Shown: in pieces, positions 62,727 through 64,000 of the stretch
Position numbering within the stretch: position 1 is the stretch's first letter
Layout: each line of letters opens with the position of its first letter
Assembly: GCF_051020955.1 (NCBI RefSeq)
Contig: NW_027477032.1
Coordinates: forward strand, 1-64,000
Reading direction: 5' to 3'
Length of the DNA: 64,000 bases
From: Megalopta genalis
Lineage: Eukaryota; Arthropoda; Insecta; Hymenoptera; Halictidae
Notes under the pieces: generated by a model
Databases searched by the model: none
What the model was told of the DNA's origin: nothing
What the model saw: the letters and a program-made list of their open reading frames with translations, nothing else
Translations under genes and position numbers: made by a program

Positions 62727-62784
62727 GTTTAATAGTTACACCGCACGCACCAGTTATTTACCAGAACACACTCCATAACTAAAT

Positions 62785-62802
62785 TGGTGACTCGACGTGC
62801 GA
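62785..62802 (+). promoter_or_regulatory. Likely tRNA primer-binding site
   Basis: TGGTGACTCGACGTGCGA starts with TGG, the complement of a tRNA 3' CCA end, directly after the LTR. This is where reverse transcription would be primed. Related arthropod gypsy elements carry a similar TGGTGAC-CGACGTG string here. The primer tRNA was not identified. Confidence 0.7.
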
Positions 62803-62876
62803 TAACTGTGCAGTGCGCGACTAAAAAACGTTGGGTGAAGTAATCACAAGTGTCATGCCGTAAAATAAGGGCAGAA
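62803..62876 (+). other. gag leader with a minimal upstream ATG
   Basis: About 75 bp lie between the primer-binding site and gag. An ATG at 62,855 is followed after one codon by TAA (ATG CCG TAA), so it would give only a two-codon upstream frame. The gag frame is open upstream to a GTG at 62,850, but the first ATG in that frame is 62,877. No splice donor is claimed. Confidence 0.55.
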
Positions 62877-63698
62877 ATGGACACAGGTATGAGCCAGGGA
62901 AACGCCGCGTTACCTGAGGTGTGCCGGGTCGGCATACGAGTGCCACCGTTCTGGCCCGAACAACCGGCGATCTGGTTCCACCAGATAGAAGGCCAGTTCG
63001 CTTTGAATGGCGTCACCGCGGACACGACGAAGTACAACTACGTAATGTCTCAACTGGAACCGAAATATGTCCTGGAGGTCCAGGACCTAATCACATCACC
63101 GCCGGCCACCGAGAAGTATGAGACACTAAAAGGCGAACTAATCCGGCGCCTGTCCGCGTCCGAAGGGAGACGAATCCAGCAGCTGCTGGAAAAAGAAGAG
63201 ATGGGAGACAGAACGCCATCTCAATTTCTGCGGCACATGCAGAACTTGGCAGGTCAGGCAGTACCGGACAAATTTCTGGGTACATTATGGACTGGCAGGC
63301 TACCCAGCATGATCCGGGCGATCGTAAGCGCGCAGCCAGACATTCCGCTAAACAAGCTGGCGCAAATCGCGGACCAGATACACGAGGGCACAACCCAAGC
63401 CCACGTGGCCAGCGTAGCCGCCCCGCAGACCGAGACGACAGAGGCAATGAGAGGCCTGCTGGAGGAATTCAAACTCGTCGTCAGCGAGCTCACACGTCCG
63501 CGGACCCGTGATAACCGATCAACATCGAGGCACCGTTCGAGGAGACACCGCGGCCGTTCGGGATCTAGAGGCCGTCGCCGGAGCGCATGCCCGCGAAACG
63601 TGGACCATTGCTGGTACCACCAGACCTTCGGAACGAGATCCACGAAGTGCCGACAGCCGTGCACATTCGACGCGGGAAACGATCGGGCATCACGGTAA
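62877..63698 (+). CDS. gag: Gag polyprotein (capsid and nucleocapsid) of the retrotransposon
   Basis: A 273-residue protein that would assemble the virus-like particle and package element RNA in the cytoplasm. The start chosen is the ATG at 62,877; a second ATG (codon 5) is possible. Residues 22-34 (VPPFWPEQPAIWF) and the following QIEGQFALNG open the capsid domain typical of arthropod gypsy elements. LIRRLSASEGRRIQQLLEKE and the DRTPSQFLRHMQNLAG stretch are the conserved capsid core. An Arg/Ser-rich basic region then precedes a zinc-knuckle-like motif, CWYH...KC...PC (C245, H248, C258, C262), which probably binds nucleic acid. The frame is intact and ends at TAA 63,696-63,698, overlapping the pol frame by about 187 nt (open from 63,512). 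Translation into pol probably uses the slippery heptamer at 63,674. Confidence 0.92.
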   Translation: MDTGMSQGNAALPEVCRVGIRVPPFWPEQPAIWFHQIEGQFALNGVTADTTKYNYVMSQLEPKYVLEVQDLITSPPATEKYETLKGELIRRLSASEGRRIQQLLEKEEMGDRTPSQFLRHMQNLAGQAVPDKFLGTLWTGRLPSMIRAIVSAQPDIPLNKLAQIADQIHEGTTQAHVASVAAPQTETTEAMRGLLEEFKLVVSELTRPRTRDNRSTSRHRSRRHRGRSGSRGRRRSACPRNVDHCWYHQTFGTRSTKCRQPCTFDAGNDRASR

Positions 63699-63716
63699 AT
63701 GCGGCAAATTGTGATG
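63674..63716 (+). promoter_or_regulatory. Candidate -1 programmed frameshift site (GGGAAAC plus hairpin)
   Basis: GGGAAAC (63,674-63,680) fits the X-XXY-YYZ rule exactly in the gag frame (G-GGA-AAC) and shifts ribosomes into the frame that encodes the protease. It lies 12 codons after the last zinc-knuckle cysteine and 16 nt before the gag stop. Seven nt downstream, CATCAC (63,688-63,693) can pair with GTGATG (63,711-63,716) around a 17-nt loop that holds the stop codon. GCGG in the loop (63,701-63,704) could also pair with CCGC (63,719-63,722), giving a pseudoknot-like fold. GGGAAAC is a known retroviral gag-pro slip sequence (simian retrovirus type 1). The fold is a hand-made inference. Confidence 0.75.
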
Positions 63717-64000
63717 TACCGCGGACCCGCCGCCTCTTCATTCTTGAACGCAGCAAGAACGAAGAATACCTTATAGACACCGGTTCAGACCTGTGCGTGT
63801 ACCCGCGTGCGTACATCAAAGGCCCGTTAAAAAAGCGAAACACGAACTGTTTGCGGCAAACGGGTCCGTCATCGGCACGTACGGGCTGAAACCAGCAGAC
63901 CTGGACCTGGGGTTGCGACGGTCGTTCACGTGGAGATTCGTGATAGCGGACGTCTCCAAACCCATCATCGGAGCCGACTTCCTGGCGCACTATGGGTTAC
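63680..64000 (+). pseudogene. pol: pol, 5' end: retropepsin-type aspartic protease with an internal frame break
   Basis: This encodes the start of Pol, whose protease cleaves Gag and Pol during particle maturation. It is read in the -1 frame relative to gag. The motif DTGSDLCVYPR starts at 63,776, and its DTG (63,776-63,784) holds the catalytic aspartate. That frame ends at a stop at 63,887-63,889. From about 63,832 the family sequence continues in a further -1 frame (ELFAANGS at 63,844, then GADFLAHYGL at the window end), with no stop up to 64,000. The switch falls at an A6 run (63,829-63,834), so a one-base deletion in this copy, or a sequencing error, is the simplest reading. The string AAAAAAG is also in register for -1 slippage, but a shift inside the protease domain would be unusual. 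Reverse transcriptase, RNase H and integrase lie beyond the window. Confidence 0.8.

Larger units (their letters stand above)
62141..62780 (+). repeat. 5' long terminal repeat (LTR)
   Basis: The LTR begins with TGTAGCGGCC at the satellite junction (the T at 62,141 could equally belong to the satellite). Its right end is uncertain, between about 62,770 (a CA ending) and 62,784, just before the primer-binding site. Length is about 630-645 bp, normal for the family. It contains CCAAT and TATA elements, a 27-bp direct repeat after the likely transcription start, and AATAAA signals. A 7-bp inverted repeat AACGGCC/GGCCGTT lies at 62,376-62,382 and 62,397-62,403. Confirmation needs the 3' LTR, which is not in the window. 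Confidence 0.82.
62141..64000 (+). mobile_element. Ty3/gypsy-type LTR retrotransposon, 5' part (arthropod-like), cut by window end
   Basis: The order is 5' LTR, primer-binding site, gag, then pol beginning with an aspartic protease, as in Ty3/gypsy elements. The Gag start with PPFWPEQPAIWF, the CWYH...C...C motif and the DTGSDLCVYPR and GADFLAHYGL protease motifs belong to a gypsy-like lineage that is abundant in arthropods (established knowledge of the family). It lies directly against a broken satellite monomer, which indicates insertion into the array or at its edge. Base composition changes sharply: the element is far richer in GC than the satellite. The 3' LTR, the rest of pol and the target-site duplication are outside the window, so completeness and age cannot be judged. 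Confidence 0.95.

Noticed and set aside
62850..62876. N-terminal extension of Gag from the GTG at 62,850
   Set aside because: There is no ATG in frame before 62,877, and the nine extra residues do not resemble a Gag start.
63254..63664. Minus-strand frames of 118-141 codons at 63,091-63,447, 63,254-63,664 and 63,565-63,990
   Set aside because: They are shadows of the GC-rich gag/pol coding strand, which has family motifs.

Overview
The window holds two things: about 62.1 kb of a tandemly repeated, AT-rich satellite (1-62,140), and the 5' end of a Ty3/gypsy-type LTR retrotransposon that abuts it on the right (62,141 to the window end, + strand). No ordinary host gene, tRNA, rRNA or CRISPR array was seen. 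The genome is eukaryotic. The Gag and protease motifs of the retrotransposon resemble the gypsy-like elements common in insect and other arthropod genomes, so an arthropod is the best guess. No species is proposed.

The satellite is built on a 30-bp monomer with a conserved TTTGAAGCTAA core and a TTTCGC core. It has several nested levels. Five diverged monomer types (called A, B, C, D, E here) follow one another to make a 150-bp pentamer. Pentamers are combined into blocks of 750 bp, 2,820 bp, 2,912 bp and 6,218 bp, and into longer copies of 6.5-8.1 kb. From left to right: region I (1-5,534, with an internal 2,820-bp duplication); region II, two apparently identical 6,218-bp copies (5,535-17,970); region III, three related long copies (17,971-24,745; 24,746-32,834; 32,835 to about 36,520) that differ by multiples of about 150 bp; region I' (about 36,520-42,674), a relative of region I rich in single-base deletions; region IV (42,675 to about 47,400), a mosaic; region V (about 47,400-53,500), 2,912-bp repeats; region VI (about 53,500-61,440), 750/811-bp repeats; and a short terminal block with region-I-type monomers (61,441-62,140).

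Because 30 is a multiple of 3 and the monomer is poor in stop codons, hundreds of open frames run through the array on both strands (up to 357 codons). They are judged to be by-products of the repeat. A 120-bp composite block called J here recurs at least 35 times and carries stops in all six frames. A 31-bp monomer variant also breaks phase repeatedly.

The retrotransposon begins with TGTAGCGG directly after a satellite half-monomer. Its 5' LTR contains a pair of inverted CCAAT boxes, a TATA box, a 27-bp direct repeat and overlapping AATAAA signals. A likely primer-binding site, an intact gag with a Cys/His zinc-knuckle-like motif, and the start of pol (aspartic protease with DTGSD) follow. 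Gag and pol are offset by -1, and the heptamer GGGAAAC sits in exactly the right register at the overlap, 7 nt before a possible hairpin, which is a strong candidate for programmed -1 frameshifting. A second -1 offset inside the protease, at an A6 run, is more likely a one-base deletion in this copy. The 3' part of the element lies outside the window.
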